DNA from: Bacteroidales bacterium
GTDB lineage: Bacteria > Bacteroidota > Bacteroidia > Bacteroidales > UBA10428
Reading direction: 5' to 3'
NCBI GenBank assembly: GCA_016934395.1
Contig: JAFGSZ010000152.1
Coordinates: 1-56,092, forward strand
Length of the DNA stretch: 56,092 nt
Made by a program: the position numbers and the translations under genes. This document shows positions 53,875-56,092 of the stretch, one piece after another; the first letter of the stretch is position 1; every line of letters begins with the position of its first letter. A model generated the notes under the pieces. That model was given only the letters and a program-made list of their open reading frames with translations, did no database searches and had not been told where the DNA came from.

Positions 53875-56092
53875 TTATCGGATAATTGTTACCGTACCTG
53901 TAATTTCTACATTTTCACTTTTTATTCTAAGAATATAATAATAGGATTCCATGGGCAATTTTTTACCATTCGAGGTTCCATCCCAATCATTCGCATAACC
54001 GCCATTCTTTCTGTACACCAGTCGTCCCCAACGGTCAAAAATTTCAATTACTGCATCGGGAAATAATTCTATGTTATTGATTACCCAGGTTTCATGAACT
54101 CCATCGTCATTGGGTGTAAAAGTATTGGTTATGTCGCCCAGCAGATCAAATACATCGCAAATATCAACGTATATTGAACTGCTTGCAGAACAACCATTAT
54201 TATCGGTTACTGTAACAGAAATAGTGCGTTTACCTTCTTCAATAGTAATCGGATTTCCAATATCGCCAGTGGACCATAAATATTGCGCAAAATTACCGGC
54301 ATCCAGGGTAAGTGTTCCACCGCATAATGCCGTATCACTTCCTAAATTAATTTGTGGTAAGGGATATACAACAACATTTGCTTCATCGGAACCTGTACAA
54401 CCATAAACATCAGTAACAGTTAAACTCACTGTTCCGGTTATCTCGGTAGAAAATGTCGAACCGGTGCTGTTGTCCTGCCATAAATATTCCGAGTAGTCTC
54501 CTGACGGAATGAAGACAGCAATTTCTTCTTCACATATTTCCCGGTCTTCTCCAAGATCGGGCAATGGATTAGAAATAAGAACCACTCCGGAAACGGGATC
54601 GCCGGTGCATCCATCAAGATTTGTTTCGCTCAGAGTTATGGTATATGCACCGGGTAGTACATCCCAACTCAATACAATCGAATTTCCTGTTTCGGTAATT
54701 GGTCCATAGCCGGAAACCGACCATTGATAGGTTGAGCCCGGAGTTGCCTCAACCGAGTAGGTAAAATCCCCGCTACCCAAACATACAACATCTATATATT
54801 CAGGTGGAACTGTTGTAGTTGTGTTCGATGTACTGATTTCACCGGTGACAGGAAGACTATTTGCAATTCCTGTTGCAGGTCCTGTCCATGCACCCTGGCA
54901 TCCTAGACTATTCACTACACGTGTCCAAACCTCTATGGTTTCTCCTTCAGCAAGCTGACTGGTGTATTCATAAGGAGCTGTGTTATCAGTAAAAATAATA
55001 TTCGTTCCCCCATCTATTGAAAATTCGATATAATCTGCATCTGTTGTAGTGCCTGTAAAAGTTATATCCCCGGTTCCGCATCGTGAAACATCCTGCACGG
55101 TTACTACAGGTTCAATACCAACTGAGATATAACCAATTTTTATTTCTGTATCTTCTATTCCGTCTGTTACCGTTAAACTAACGGTTTTATTTCCTGATGT
55201 TAAATATAGCACATCATGCGGACCTTCACCTGATGCAGTAGCCGGAACAGCTCCTTCGCCAAAGTCCCAGGCAAATACAGAATTTTGTGATGTTCCGGTT
55301 GAAGTACTCGTAAATACAATTTCTTCATCCAGACATACAGAAAGTTTATCAGCCACAAAGTTGGCATTCAAAGTACATCCGGTCAAATTCACAGTTAATG
55401 TCCTTACAGGGCCTTCACAACCGTTTGAATTAACTTCATATACTGTTATATCGTCGCTTATTGAGCCAAAATTAACAATAATTGAAGCGCTTGAGGGGTC
55501 TCCAATTATCGCAGCTCCGGCAGGTACTTCCCAATAATAGGTTGATCCGGCTGTTGGATCCACACTATAAACTTCTCCCTCTGCATAACACACCGGCAAG
55601 GTATTACCAGAAATTATTGAAGTTACAGGCAAAGGATGAACAGTAACTGTTGTATTTACTGTGCCGGTAGTATTACATAAGCCTTCAAAAAGCACATAAT
55701 ATGTTGACGTGGCAGTAGGCGCTGTAATGTTTAAATTCTGACCATCGCCTAAATGATCCGTTAATCCGGCGTCACCATACCATTTTGCTATGGCGCCGGT
55801 TCCTAATACTCCACCTGAATAGCTAAGCTGAATTAAACTTAATTCATCATAGCAAAATTCCGCATAATCAGCATTTGCACTGGCTGGAATTACTGAAAGA
55901 GTATTAACAGTTACCATTGCATTTCCAAATAAGCCAATTGTATTGCATCCATTGGCATCGGTTACACTGGTAATGGTATAGGTGGTGGTACCTGCCGGGG
56001 ATACGCTGATGTTCGATCCGCTGGTATAATTATTTACCGTGGTGCCGTCACTTAATACTACCGTGTAGGGTGAAGTGCCGCCGGTGATCGTG
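53875..56092 (-). CDS. Giant T9SS cargo protein with type B sorting domain (5' truncated by window)
   Basis: The reading frame stays open from the stop at 53875 to the window edge, so at least 738 residues of a longer protein are seen. The visible part consists of many Ig/PKD-like beta repeats rich in Thr, Ser and Gly, such as FVADKLSVCLDEEIVF, VFAWDFGEG, SVTDANGC and GCTGDPVSG, with repeated cysteines. The last ~90 residues are the gliding-motility-associated C-terminal domain (ITNTFTPNDDGVHETW, IEIFDRWGRLVYR, YYYILRIK), a type B sorting signal that keeps the protein on the cell surface. Together with the downstream PorP/SprF gene it probably forms an adhesin/secretion pair. Confidence 0.88.
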   Translation of the reverse strand, partial: TITGGTSPYTVVLSDGTTVNNYTSGSNISVSPAGTTTYTITSVTDANGCNTIGLFGNAMVTVNTLSVIPASANADYAEFCYDELSLIQLSYSGGVLGTGAIAKWYGDAGLTDHLGDGQNLNITAPTATSTYYVLFEGLCNTTGTVNTTVTVHPLPVTSIISGNTLPVCYAEGEVYSVDPTAGSTYYWEVPAGAAIIGDPSSASIIVNFGSISDDITVYEVNSNGCEGPVRTLTVNLTGCTLNANFVADKLSVCLDEEIVFTSTSTGTSQNSVFAWDFGEGAVPATASGEGPHDVLYLTSGNKTVSLTVTDGIEDTEIKIGYISVGIEPVVTVQDVSRCGTGDITFTGTTTDADYIEFSIDGGTNIIFTDNTAPYEYTSQLAEGETIEVWTRVVNSLGCQGAWTGPATGIANSLPVTGEISTSNTTTTVPPEYIDVVCLGSGDFTYSVEATPGSTYQWSVSGYGPITETGNSIVLSWDVLPGAYTITLSETNLDGCTGDPVSGVVLISNPLPDLGEDREICEEEIAVFIPSGDYSEYLWQDNSTGSTFSTEITGTVSLTVTDVYGCTGSDEANVVVYPLPQINLGSDTALCGGTLTLDAGNFAQYLWSTGDIGNPITIEEGKRTISVTVTDNNGCSASSSIYVDICDVFDLLGDITNTFTPNDDGVHETWVINNIELFPDAVIEIFDRWGRLVYRKNGGYANDWDGTSNGKKLPMESYYYILRIKSENVEITGTVTIIR

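Overview
The window looks like a chromosomal segment of a Bacteroidota bacterium, probably a free-living polysaccharide degrader of the Marinilabiliales/Bacteroidales type. The evidence is a secreted xylanase with a type A T9SS sorting domain, a large repeat protein with a type B (CHU_C-like) sorting domain beside a PorP/SprF protein, a Bacteroides-like serine palmitoyltransferase, a CruF-type carotenoid protein and Bacteroidota-style promoters (TTTG-N19/20-TAnnTTTG). The DNA is A+T-rich. I saw no rRNA, tRNA or CRISPR array.

Layout. 1-3.2 kb: an apparent gene cassette carrying a 64-aa protein and an SMC/Rad50-like ATPase. It has an attC-like imperfect palindrome at 83-220, a matching core site at 3151-3159, and related hairpins inside each end. 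3.6-6.6 kb: acetyl-esterase-like hydrolase, GH11 xylanase, small secreted protein. 6.8-11 kb: nudC, guaB, a GNAT, and a DUF1697 gene broken by one stop codon. 11-16 kb: membrane protein plus excisionase-type HTH, envelope proteins, a membrane-anchored AraC regulator. 16-25 kb: a GH2 hydrolase abutting a stand-alone E2 acyltransferase domain, a toxin-antitoxin pair, a TonB-C protein, a GH78 rhamnosidase and an orphan xylose-type binding protein. 25-31 kb: a decayed IS1380 transposase, a GNAT, three unknown envelope proteins and a CE15-like glucuronoyl esterase. 31-42 kb: clpP, ppsR, asnB, a beta-propeller protein, a carotenoid gene, serine palmitoyltransferase with an SDR, and two lipoproteins. 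42-45 kb: a membrane-anchored pentapeptide-repeat/glycosyltransferase fusion. 45-52.6 kb: a phosphate operon (porin, pstSCAB, phoU, histidine kinase) behind a three-repeat Pho-box-like array. 52.8-56 kb: PorP/SprF and a giant T9SS cargo protein that runs off the window.

Functionally, GH11, the acetyl esterase, the CE15 esterase, GH2, GH78 and the xylose-type binding protein suggest scattered glucuronoxylan/hemicellulose use without a SusC/SusD pair in view. Serine palmitoyltransferase and the SDR likely start sphingolipid synthesis. The pst operon is complete, but its kinase has leucine where the phospho-acceptor histidine is expected, and no response regulator is present. The most unusual items are the ATPase cassette, the His-less kinase behind a Pho-box array, the pentapeptide-glycosyltransferase fusion, and a promoter-bearing sequence block repeated upstream of three genes.
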